Assembly: GCA_946413525.1 (NCBI GenBank)
Contig: CAMKKZ010000024.1
Coordinates: 1 to 56,438, forward strand
Source of the DNA: an uncultured Oribacterium sp.
GTDB lineage: Bacteria; Bacillota; Clostridia; Lachnospirales; Lachnospiraceae
Direction: 5' to 3'
DNA: 56,438 nucleotides
A program made the translations under genes and the position numbers. Numbering within the stretch: position 1 is the stretch's first letter; each line of letters begins with the position of its first letter. Below are positions 34,936 through 43,800 of the stretch, piece by piece. Below the pieces are notes generated by a model. It saw only the letters and a list, made by a program, of their open reading frames with translations. It was not told where the DNA came from and did not search any database.

Positions 34936-36843
34936 TTAATTTCCAGAATTTCCCGCCAGCGAGTCTGCCAGTTCCTCAAGCTCCATAAAGCGCCCGATTT
35001 TCGCTTCCAGCTCCTTCTCCACCCGCTCTTTTTCTTCTGAAAGCGCCTGCAGCCTGAGAAAATCCGTCGCGGCATTATTCATTTCATCGGAAAGCTTCCG
35101 CGATTTCTCGCTCAGCTCGTCAATTTCAGCTTCGATTCCATCATACTCCCGCTGCTCCTTATAGGAAAGGCGGGTTTTGGGGCGGTCGGCCCGGGGCTTC
35201 TTCCCTTTGTCGCCCTGCGCGCTTTCCGAGGCCGGGGCTTCTGCCGCGGCCCCCGCGGCTCCCTTGCCCTTTCCGAAGTCCCGGGCGTCTGCCCGGGCCG
35301 GCCCGCCGCCCATGTCCGGCCGCCCTCCCGCGCCGGCCTTGCCCTCGGCAATCAACCTCTGGCGGTATTCCTCGTAACCGCCCTCGCTTTGCCGCAGCGT
35401 CCCATCCGGTTCAAAGGAAAAAATCCTTGTCACCACCCGGTCCAGGAAATAACGGTCATGGGAAACCGTGATCACAATACCTCCGAAATGATCCAGATAA
35501 TCTTCAAGCACGCGGAGCGTCTGCAGATCCAGGTCATTGGTCGGCTCATCCAGGATCAGCACGTTCGGCGCCCCCATCAGCACCCGAAGAAGATACAGCC
35601 GGCGCTTTTCACCGCCGGAAAGCTTCGAAACCGGCGTATACTGCATAGTCCCGTCAAACAGGAAACGCTCGCACATGGCCGACGCGGTAATCAGCTCATC
35701 CCCTGTCCGCACATATTCCGCAATGTCCCGGACGTTCTCCAGCACCGTCTCCGTTTCCACGAGCCCTTCATTCTCCTGACTGAAGCAGCCGAGTTTCACG
35801 GTCTGGCCGACCTCGACGCTCCCGCTGTCCGGCTGCTCCTCCCCGAGAATGACCCGCATGAGCGTGGACTTCCCGCAGCCATTCGGGCCGATGACGCCAA
35901 TGCGGTCCGATTTCAGGAACAGATAGGTAAAGTCATGAAACAGGACGCGGTCTCCGTACCGCTTTGAGACCCCCCTCAGCTCCACGGTCTTCCCCCCAAG
36001 CCTGGAATAGGCCGAGGAAATGGCGATCTGACGCTCCTCCTCCGGCTTCTCCCTGTCCCGGAGCTCCTCAAAACGCCGGATATGGGCTTTCTGCTTTGTG
36101 GAACGCGCCCTGGCGCCGCGCATCATCCACGCAAGATCCTGCTTATAGAGGGCTACCGCCTTCCTTTCCGCGGCAGCCGCGAAATCACGGCGTTCCTGTT
36201 TTTTCATTAAATACAGCTCGTAATTTCCCTCGTAACGGAAAACCTGCTTCCTGTCAATCTCCCAGATGATGTTTGAGACCTCGTCAAGGAAATACCGGTC
36301 GTGGGTCACCATGATAAGCGCCCCGGGAAAATTCTCAAGCCAGTCCTGCAGCCATTCGATCATGTCGTGATCCAGGTGGTTTGTCGGCTCATCCAGAATG
36401 AGGAGGTCACAGGGCGTGAGAAGGGCCGCCGCCAGCGCGGCCCGCTTTCTCTGGCCTCCGGAAAGAATGGCCGGATCGCAGTCCGGGTTCGTGATTCCGA
36501 AGCGGCGAAGCACCGCCTTCGCCTCCCCCTCCGTATCCCAGTGGGCTTCCTGTCCGGAAATCGCGCCGACCACGTGCTCCAGTACGGTTTTCCCATTCTG
36601 AAAGACAGGGTTCTGGGGAAGGTATGAGATCCTCAGCCCGTTTCTCCGGATGATCTTCCCCTCGTCCGGTTCCGTAGTGCCCGCAATGATGGACAGAAGC
36701 GTCGATTTCCCTGTGCCGTTCACGCCGATAAGCCCGATCCGTTCCCCCTCCGCGATGCCGGCGGTGACGTTCTCAAAAAGGACCCGCTCCCCCAGGTCGC
36801 GGCTGATATTTTCAATTGTCAAAATAGTGCTGAGCAATGCCAT
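34936..36843 (-). CDS. ABC-F family ATPase, Uup-like
   Basis: A 635-residue soluble protein with two ABC ATPase domains and no membrane spans. Domain 1: GVNGTGKS at 40-47, LSGGQRKR and LLILDEPTNHLD. Domain 2: GPNGCGKS, LSGGEKRR and VLILDEPTNDLD. The interdomain linker is basic and helical (ARARSTKQKAHIRRFEEL), and the C-terminus after an Ala/Gly-rich spacer is a coiled coil (EAEIDELSEKSRKLSDEMNN) as in Uup. ABC-F proteins act on the ribosome; the C-terminal domain of Uup binds DNA. The ATG at 36843 has GGGGAG 7 bases upstream, which is the end of a dispersed hairpin element. The gene also ends in a shared double hairpin. Confidence 0.88.
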   Translation of the reverse strand: MALLSTILTIENISRDLGERVLFENVTAGIAEGERIGLIGVNGTGKSTLLSIIAGTTEPDEGKIIRRNGLRISYLPQNPVFQNGKTVLEHVVGAISGQEAHWDTEGEAKAVLRRFGITNPDCDPAILSGGQRKRAALAAALLTPCDLLILDEPTNHLDHDMIEWLQDWLENFPGALIMVTHDRYFLDEVSNIIWEIDRKQVFRYEGNYELYLMKKQERRDFAAAAERKAVALYKQDLAWMMRGARARSTKQKAHIRRFEELRDREKPEEERQIAISSAYSRLGGKTVELRGVSKRYGDRVLFHDFTYLFLKSDRIGVIGPNGCGKSTLMRVILGEEQPDSGSVEVGQTVKLGCFSQENEGLVETETVLENVRDIAEYVRTGDELITASAMCERFLFDGTMQYTPVSKLSGGEKRRLYLLRVLMGAPNVLILDEPTNDLDLQTLRVLEDYLDHFGGIVITVSHDRYFLDRVVTRIFSFEPDGTLRQSEGGYEEYRQRLIAEGKAGAGGRPDMGGGPARADARDFGKGKGAAGAAAEAPASESAQGDKGKKPRADRPKTRLSYKEQREYDGIEAEIDELSEKSRKLSDEMNNAATDFLRLQALSEEKERVEKELEAKIGRFMELEELADSLAGNSGN

Positions 36844-36849
36844 TTCAAT

Positions 36850-36920
36850 TCTCCCCTATCAGATTGGGCTTTAGGCGATCTGATTCAAAACAAACGGATG
36901 CGGTATCGCATCCGTAAGGC
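36850..36920 (-). repeat. Hairpin-SD element in the ABC-F leader
   Basis: Reverse strand: small palindrome GGATGCGATACCGCATCC, then TTTGT, then the hairpin ATCAGAT...ATCTGAT and AGGGGAG, which is the ribosome site of the ABC-F gene. Confidence 0.65.
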
Positions 36921-36973
36921 TCCCTAAGGTGATTATACAGTATTCCTCATTGTTTCACAGATATGCTTAAGTT

Positions 36974-37318
36974 TCATTTTTCAGCAACGAAACGCTGATT
37001 CGGACTCTTTGGTTTTTCAGGCATTGACATCTTCAGTCTGCCTTGATCAATAAGAGGCTGCACAATGGCAGACATCGTGTAATACCTTGACTTGCCTGTA
37101 AAAGTCGTAAGCTCCTCTCTTGACCTTGGTGTCTCGCAAAACTGTACAACCGCCCGATAAATGTCCGTCTTGTCGATCTCGCTTTCATGCCTTTGCATAC
37201 CGTTTCTCAGTCTGGCCTTAAATGTTCCTCGTTCGACAATGAACTCCGGCTTTGGAAGATCCGCATCCTCAAAAGCTCTGAATATCGTTGGAATTCCCGA
37301 ATATCGATTCTCTGCCAT
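36974..37318 (-). pseudogene. C-terminal fragment of an AlbA_2/RecG-like ATP-binding regulator
   Basis: The frame reads MAENRYSGIPTIFRAFEDAD then LPKPEFIVERGTFKARLRN and a winged-helix-like end with SREELTTFTGKSRYYTMSAI. It matches the last quarter of Clostridial putative transcriptional regulators (divergent AAA_4 type). The ATP-binding parts are absent; no good ribosome site precedes it. It is most likely a 5'-truncated remnant. Confidence 0.55.
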
Positions 37319-37397
37319 TTTCAGTAATTCGAGGATGCAAGCTTTTCACCTGGCATTCACTGAGATCCAGAAGGTGCCGGACAATTATAGATCAATA

Positions 37398-38564
37398 TTA
37401 CCTGACAACTTCATGGACAGTGACATCGGTCGTTTCCAGATCTTCATCAGAAGCGGAATGCTTAATCTCTACACGGCCTCCGCTAAAAGGATTGCTGCTG
37501 TAGACATCATCCCATTCCACCTCCGTTTCCTCCTCCGTTTCCCAGCTGGGCTTCACGGTATCGAAAGCGTAGCCGCTCGAGCTGTCCTCCGGATAGTAAT
37601 CCTCTGTCTTTTTAAAAACAAGCTTCCCTTCCACATCCGGATTCCAGGCAACCTTCTTCCAGTACAAAGTGATCGTGTCCAACCCGTCATAAACCAGCTT
37701 GTATTTCGCGTTGGTGCTGCTGGCGATCGTCATTTTGTCACTGTAGATTGTATAAGTTCCCTTTTTATAGCCCGCAAACATAAAGTTGTCGCCATTCGGA
37801 TTCACCGTATCATAGAAATTGTAGGAAGAAACCGGAAACTGGTAAAGTCCCATATTCACGGTATTCCTCTTAAACTCCTTATCATAATAAATCCTGAGCG
37901 TCGCGTAATTGTCCTCATTGAAACCCAACGAATCTACATTGCTATAGCTGCCATAGATCCAGTCGCCCTTGAAGTTCAGCCTGGACTTGCCGGGATCCCA
38001 CCTGCCGTCAGTGCCGACATAATAATCACCCACCCACGTGTCCGTCAGCATAGCGCCATTGGAGCCGACATAATAGGTGTCCTCGATCCACCTGTTCTTC
38101 GCGATCTCGCCGCTTCCCATGCAGTAATACCATTTCCCGTCTGATTTTGCCCAGGCATCGGTATAGATCTTGCCGTCCCCGTCAAAGATATATTCCCGGC
38201 CGGATACCGTGTACTTTCCATCCGACAGCATCCTGCCTTCCCCATCAACATAGTAGGAATCCCCGATCCACTGGTTTTTGGCGAGGGCGCCGCTCCCGGT
38301 GCAGTAATACCAATTGCCGTTGGAAGACTCCACCCATCTGTTCGTTATCAGGTAGCCATCCGAATCAAAAACATAATCCTTTCCATTGATGGTGGCCGAT
38401 ACACCGGCAAGATACCCTCCATCTGATGTCTGATACCACCAGCCGACCTCATCCTGCATCCAGTCACAGTAAGACGGGAATGAAGAAAAAGCGGCTGTCC
38501 CCAGAATCAGCACTGCCATCAGCACAGCCATGAACCCTCCAGGCATTCTTTTCCTGCAAAACAT
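37398..38564 (-). CDS. Secreted cell-wall-binding repeat protein
   Basis: A 388-residue protein. The N-terminal 26 residues are a signal peptide with basic start and hydrophobic AVLMAVLILGTAAF. Residues about 35-200 are seven to eight choline/wall-binding-type repeats (GWWYQTSDGGYLAG, NRWVESSNGNWYYCTGSG, NQWIGDSYYVDGEGRML). The C-terminal half is beta-rich and of unknown family, ending in an acidic stretch. AGGAGG lies 6 bases before ATG. Such repeats bind teichoic acid or glucan on the cell surface. The repeats resemble those of the large surface protein at 21227. Confidence 0.85.
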   Translation of the reverse strand: MFCRKRMPGGFMAVLMAVLILGTAAFSSFPSYCDWMQDEVGWWYQTSDGGYLAGVSATINGKDYVFDSDGYLITNRWVESSNGNWYYCTGSGALAKNQWIGDSYYVDGEGRMLSDGKYTVSGREYIFDGDGKIYTDAWAKSDGKWYYCMGSGEIAKNRWIEDTYYVGSNGAMLTDTWVGDYYVGTDGRWDPGKSRLNFKGDWIYGSYSNVDSLGFNEDNYATLRIYYDKEFKRNTVNMGLYQFPVSSYNFYDTVNPNGDNFMFAGYKKGTYTIYSDKMTIASSTNAKYKLVYDGLDTITLYWKKVAWNPDVEGKLVFKKTEDYYPEDSSSGYAFDTVKPSWETEEETEVEWDDVYSSNPFSGGRVEIKHSASDEDLETTDVTVHEVVR

Positions 38565-38754
38565 ATTATCCTCCTTCCTGTAAAAAAGTTTATCGTGTCC
38601 CGGGACACGCGGATCCTCTCCCGCCAGCCGGAACAGGCGCCCGCCGCGTCCCTTGCCTGCATCCTTTGCCCCAAAACTATTGCAAATTATTAAATGCAGT
38701 TATTTAGAATTATAACATTCTCCCATCCAAAGGTAAAGAACCATAACCGGATAC

Positions 38755-38880
38755 TTTTATATGGATGCTGATATATGCCGTGCCGCCTGGATGAATCGCA
38801 AACCGTTTGGAATTCCCGCGCCATTCGGATGAATCGCGAACCGTTTGGAATTCCCGCGCCGCCTGGAAGAATCCAGGGCT
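38755..38880. repeat. 38-bp tandem repeat before the MATE gene
   Basis: Units GCCGCCTGGATGAATCGCAA plus ACCGTTTGGAATTCCCGC occur two and a half times, with a further degenerate unit near 38910-38935. No gene in 38565-38988. Confidence 0.65.
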
Positions 38881-38988
38881 TTGAATTGTCATATTTGTAG
38901 CAATCAGTAATTTCCGCGTCGCCTGGATAAATCTTTAATATCGGACGGAAAAACAAAGGATACGTTAACAGTCGTATGGAATTATCAT

Positions 38989-39017
38989 TTTACAAGTACT
39001 ATCGCAGCGGTTATACT
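38989..39017 (+). promoter_or_regulatory. Promoter of the MATE gene
   Basis: TTTACA (38989-38994), a 17-base spacer and TATACT (39012-39017). Transcription would begin near 39024, 33 bases before the chosen start; this excludes the earlier in-frame ATG at 38976. Confidence 0.65.
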
Positions 39018-39056
39018 ATCCAGGGCACAAAATCACAAATGCGTCGGAGGTGTAAT

Positions 39057-40424
39057 ATGGAGCAAAAAAGCAGAAACAGGGATCTGACTGTCGGTGATCC
39101 ATCCACTGCGCTATGGAAATTCTGCCTGCCGCTATTCGGCAGCATCATCTTCCAGCAGCTCTATAACATCGCGGACAGTCTGGTTGCCGGGAAATTCATC
39201 GGGGAAAACGCATTGGCAGCGGTGGGAAACAGCTATGAAATCACATTGATCTTCATCGCCTTTGCCTTTGGATGCAACATCGGATGCTCGGTGATCGTAT
39301 CTCAATACTTCGGTGCCAAAAACTACCGGGCCATGAAAACGACGGTGTCCACCGCCATGCTCGCCAGCGCCGTGCTGTGCGGATTGCTGATGCTGTTTGG
39401 CCTCCTGTCCTGTGGAACCCTGCTCCGCCTCATCAACACGCCGGAGGAGATATTCCCTGACTCCAGGCTGTATCTGGACATCTACATCTGGGGGCTGCCC
39501 TTCGTTTTCTTCTATAACATCTCCACGGGTATTTTTTCGGCACTGGGAGATTCCAAAACGCCATTCCTGTTCCTCGCTGCCTCCAGCACCGCAAATATCG
39601 CCGTGGACATCCTGTTTGTGACAGCCCTGGGCATGGGCGTGGACGGCGTGGCCTGGGCCACGTTCCTCTGTCAGGGCGTGAGCTGCCTCCTTGCCATGAC
39701 AGTGGTGTTCTCCCGGCTGAAGGATGTCCATGTGGCCGGCGGCTACCCAAGATTCTCGTTCTCTATTCTCGCCCGTCTCTCCGCCATCGCGATCCCCAGC
39801 ATCCTCCAGCAGAGCTTTATTTCCATCGGCAACGTCATCATCCAGAGCGTCATCAACAGTTTCGGCCCAGGGGTGATCGCCGGATATTCAGCGGCGGTAA
39901 AGCTGAATAATCTGGTGATCACTTCCTTTACCACCCTTGGAAACGGCGTATCCAACTATACCGCGCAGAACATCGGCGCAGGGAAGCTCATCCGCGTCAG
40001 ACAGGGTTTCCGGGCCGGAATCAGGCTGGTGTGGATTTTATGTGTTCCACTGTTCCTGGCCTACTTCTTCATGGGAAATACCCTTTTGCACCTGTTCATG
40101 GATCAGCCCACTGCGGCAGCCATGGATTCCGGGTTAATGTTTCTCCGCATCCTGTCTCCATTTTATTTTGTTATCTCTGCCAAGCTGGTTGCGGACGGGA
40201 TTCTTCGGGGCGCGGGAATGATGAACAAATTTATGATCGCCACATTCACTGACCTGATTCTCCGCGTGACGCTTGCCCTGATCCTGTCCAAAACCGTGCT
40301 GGGCAGCACGGGAATCTGGTGCGCATGGCCCATCGGCTGGATCACGGCGGCGACACTGTCCATTGGCTTCTACCGGACGGGGCCGTGGGGCCAGGATGAC
40401 ACAAAAATGACCATCCGTTCCTGA
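39057..40424 (+). CDS. MATE-family efflux transporter
   Basis: A 455-residue integral membrane protein with about 12 spans in two similar halves, starting MEQKSRNRDLTVGDPSTALW. GSIIFQQLYNIADSLVAGKF and the repeat-half text SILQQSFISIGNVIIQSVIN are typical of the MATE exporter family, which expels drugs or metabolites in exchange for Na+ or H+. GGAGGTGT lies just before the ATG, and a good promoter fits this start. The substrate cannot be told. Confidence 0.9.
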   Translation: MEQKSRNRDLTVGDPSTALWKFCLPLFGSIIFQQLYNIADSLVAGKFIGENALAAVGNSYEITLIFIAFAFGCNIGCSVIVSQYFGAKNYRAMKTTVSTAMLASAVLCGLLMLFGLLSCGTLLRLINTPEEIFPDSRLYLDIYIWGLPFVFFYNISTGIFSALGDSKTPFLFLAASSTANIAVDILFVTALGMGVDGVAWATFLCQGVSCLLAMTVVFSRLKDVHVAGGYPRFSFSILARLSAIAIPSILQQSFISIGNVIIQSVINSFGPGVIAGYSAAVKLNNLVITSFTTLGNGVSNYTAQNIGAGKLIRVRQGFRAGIRLVWILCVPLFLAYFFMGNTLLHLFMDQPTAAAMDSGLMFLRILSPFYFVISAKLVADGILRGAGMMNKFMIATFTDLILRVTLALILSKTVLGSTGIWCAWPIGWITAATLSIGFYRTGPWGQDDTKMTIRS

Positions 40425-40449
40425 TAGCTTTTTAACTTCATCTGTATGG

Positions 40450-40740
40450 CCAGGTCGAAAGCTCCTTGATCAAAATGGTTTTTTAACCATTTTAATTACT
40501 GACTGACATCTATGGTACCACAAGAAATGGCTCCTCGTTTAAAAGGGTTTTTGCCTCTTTAATTCCTGACTGATAGCCGTGGTATCGCAAGAAATGGCTC
40601 CTCGTTCAAAAGGGTTTTTGCCTCTTTAATTCCTGACCAATAGCCATGGCATCGCAAGAAATGGCTTCTCGTTTAAAAGGGTTTTGCCTCTTTAATTCCT
40701 GACTGATAGCCATGGCATCGCAAGAAATGACTCCTCCGCG
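40450..40740 (-). repeat. Hairpin-SD element, four tandem 67-bp copies
   Basis: AAGAAATGG marks units at 40522, 40589, 40656 and 40722. Reverse strand: ATTAAAGAGGCAAAAACCC TTTTAA-type hairpin then GAGGAG, then GCGATACCA/GCGATGCCA. The outermost copy has AAAATGGTT/AACCATTTT as stem. The copies lie between the convergent ends of the MATE and addA genes, not before a gene. Confidence 0.7.
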
Positions 40741-40771
40741 ATCTCCTTTGCCCAACCGCAGCGTGAGCCGT

Positions 40772-40814
40772 CCGAACAAAATACGCCTTATGGCATGTTT
40801 TGTTCGGTTTTTTT
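40772..40814 (+). terminator. Intrinsic terminator downstream of the MATE gene
   Basis: CCGAACAAAA and TTTTGTTCGG enclose an inner GCC-TTAT-GGC stem, followed by seven T. It lies after the repeats and directly before the addA 3' end. Confidence 0.75.
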
Positions 40815-40850
40815 CATTAAAAACCTTGTGCCGCAGAAATAAATGAATAT

Positions 40851-43800
40851 TCATGGCAGGGGAATTTCTTTCCCAATGGTGAAGGAATATAAAAGCTTCC
40901 GGAGGATCGGCCTGCCGATGATGTCCCGAAGCGCGTTTCCATACAATTCAAGCTGGACGCTGTACCTCCTCTTCAGCTCCTCGGGATTCCTGGTCCTGTC
41001 CGTCTTGTAATCAATCAGGATAATGCCGTCATCCCGCAGGATAAAGGCATCAATGATCCCCTGCAGCATCACCTCATCCTCCACGCCGCTGTCAGGAAAC
41101 AGGGAGCAGTAAGGAAGCTGTTTCATGAAACGTTGTTCCCGGAAAAGCCGGCCTTCCCGCTGTGCCTCCCGAAGCTCCGCAGCCAGAGGCGACCGGAGAA
41201 AACGTTCAAAATGAGATGAATTGATCAGCTTCCTTTCTTCCTCCGGAAGTAATTTATCCAACTGTGAACTATCCGCGTCAAAATTATATCGTGCCAGGGC
41301 GTGATGGTAGGCATCCCCGACCGCCGCCCCGGAGGGTTTGTCGCCTGATGAGGACAAGGCTGATTTTCCGGCTTCTGAAAAAACAGATGGTGCCGTGAAT
41401 TCCCCGAATTCCAGGGATTCGCCGGCTTCTGAGGATTCAGAGGCTTCGCCAGCTTCTATGGATTCAGAGGGTTCGCCGGCTTCTGGGGATCGAGAGGGTT
41501 CGCAGACTTCTATGGATTCAGAAGGTTCGCCGGCTTCTGAGGATTGAGTGGGTTCGCAGACTTCTATGGATTCAGAAGGTTCGCCGGCTTCTGAGGATTG
41601 AGTGGGTTCGCAGACTTCTATGGATTCAGAGGCTTCGCCGACATTGACGGCTTCCTGAATGTCGGAGTGTATTTCATCGGCGATCGTTTCCTCCCTTTCC
41701 GATCCCCCTTCTCCGATTATCTTCCATTTCCCTGAACCGTCCAAGTCAAGAACCGGCGCGGGCTCCTCATTTAAATCCTTATAAGCTGCTGCCTTGATTT
41801 CCGAGACAGAAAGCTTCGGGAAAAGACGGACGGCTTCCGCGTAAGGATATTGCCAGGACAGCCGCTTTTCCAGCATCCCGCAGTCGTCCTCCTTTGCGCG
41901 GGAAAGGATCCTCTCCCGGATTTCCCCCGCCAAAAGGATCGTTTCCTTAAGTTCTTCCTTCCCTTCCTCCACAAGATCCTGGAAGCGGAAGGTCTCTATC
42001 CGGAAGGGCGTCCTTTGGCCTGCAAAACCTGATTCGCCCCTGCAAGTGTCCACGAAACCAGACTTGCCGCCGTCTATGCCGACGGAATCCACCTTGCCAC
42101 CATCCACGCTGCCGGATGCTGCCTTTTTATCATTTCCGCCTCCGGAATTCGGATCCTCGAAACCAGACTTGCCGGAATCCGCATCTCTGAAACCCGTTTT
42201 TTCACCATCACTGCTGCCGGACGCTGACTTTTCACCGTCTTTGACTCCAGAATCTGCCTTGCCTGAATCCACGTCTCCGAAACCGGCCTTTTCGCTGCCC
42301 TTGCCGCCGGAAGCTGCAGGAATGACAACCATTTCGGAATGAACCGCGCCGGAGGAAAGCATTATCCAGTCCAGCATGCAGCCTGCCGACCGGATTTCGC
42401 TAAGGCGGGCCGGAGGGACAGAAGGAGCGCCGCGTTTTTGCGCCTCTGTTTCATCTTCCTTTAATGTCTCGACGAATCCCGGGGCATCCGCTTCGGCTTC
42501 TCCGCTCTCAGAATGAATTCTTACCGCGCCGCTTCCACGCATGCCGAACTGCCCACGGGGCAAAGCCGCTCCTTCCCGTATATCCGGAATTTTTGCCATT
42601 GTTTTTTCAAGATCCGCGCAGCTTGCGGTCATGATGAGTTTGTCCTGCGCCCTGGTCATCCCCACATAAAGGACCCTCAGCTCCTCACCGAGCTGATCCG
42701 TTTCCAGCTTCTCCCGGACAGCAAGCCTTTCCAGGGAGGGATAACGGATACGCTCCTCCGGATCCACATAATCCGTAGCAATGCCCAATACCGGGTCGAT
42801 CAATACCTTGTCCGCAAGGTCTGCGCGGTTGAAACGGCGGCCCAGGCCGGAGAGAAAGACCACGGGGAACTGCAGGCCCTTCGACTTATGAATGGACATG
42901 ATGCGCACCAGATCATCCTCCTCGGAAAAGATGGCCGCCTCCCCCTGATCATTATTCTGCTTCCGAAGCTTTTCGATATAGCGGATAAAGTCAAAAAGCC
43001 CCTTGTAAGAGGTCTTCTCAAAGCGGAGCGCGAAGTCAATGAGCTGCTCCAGATTGGCCCTCCTCCTTTCCCCTGCGGGCATTGCCGAGGCGTAATGATA
43101 ATATCCCGTTTCATCGTAGAGGCGATACAGAAGCTCATGAATCCGAAGGTATCTGGACATTTCCCGGAAATGCCGGAGCTCGCCATAGAAACGCTCCAGT
43201 TTTTCGGCAAGCTCATCCGGCAAAGGTTCCCCCTCCTTTTCCTCCATACCTTTGTTTTTCTTTATATCTTCATTTTCATCTATGAATTTGTTTTTTTCTA
43301 TACGTTCATTTTTCTCTATTCTTTCATCGTTCTCTATGACTCTGTTTTTCTTTATGACTTCATTGTTCTCTGTGATTGTAATGCTCTCGTTTTTCTCTGT
43401 ACTATTAATGCATTCGTTATTTTCTGTGTTTTTAATGCATTCGTTTTTCTCTGTATCTTTGTTCCTTTCATGATTTTCTTCCGCAGTCAGAGCATCCTCC
43501 TTTTTCAGGAGCTTGTTCTGCCACAGGGCATCCTCTGAATTCTGAGACTGCGAACCGGACTCAGGGCATGCTGACTCTTCATTCATGTCGTCCTCTCCAG
43601 ATACAGGCTCCATTTTGCCCTCTGCGGGCCATTCATAACGGGGCTCCAGACCTCCCCTGCGGGCGGCGATCAGGGCCAGCTCCTCATCGCTAAAGCCATA
43701 GATGGGAGACCGCATTACGGCTGCAAGGGGAATAGATTGCAGGGGATTGTCAATAACGGAAAGGAGCGAGAGGATAGTTTCCACCTCTACGGCAGCAAAA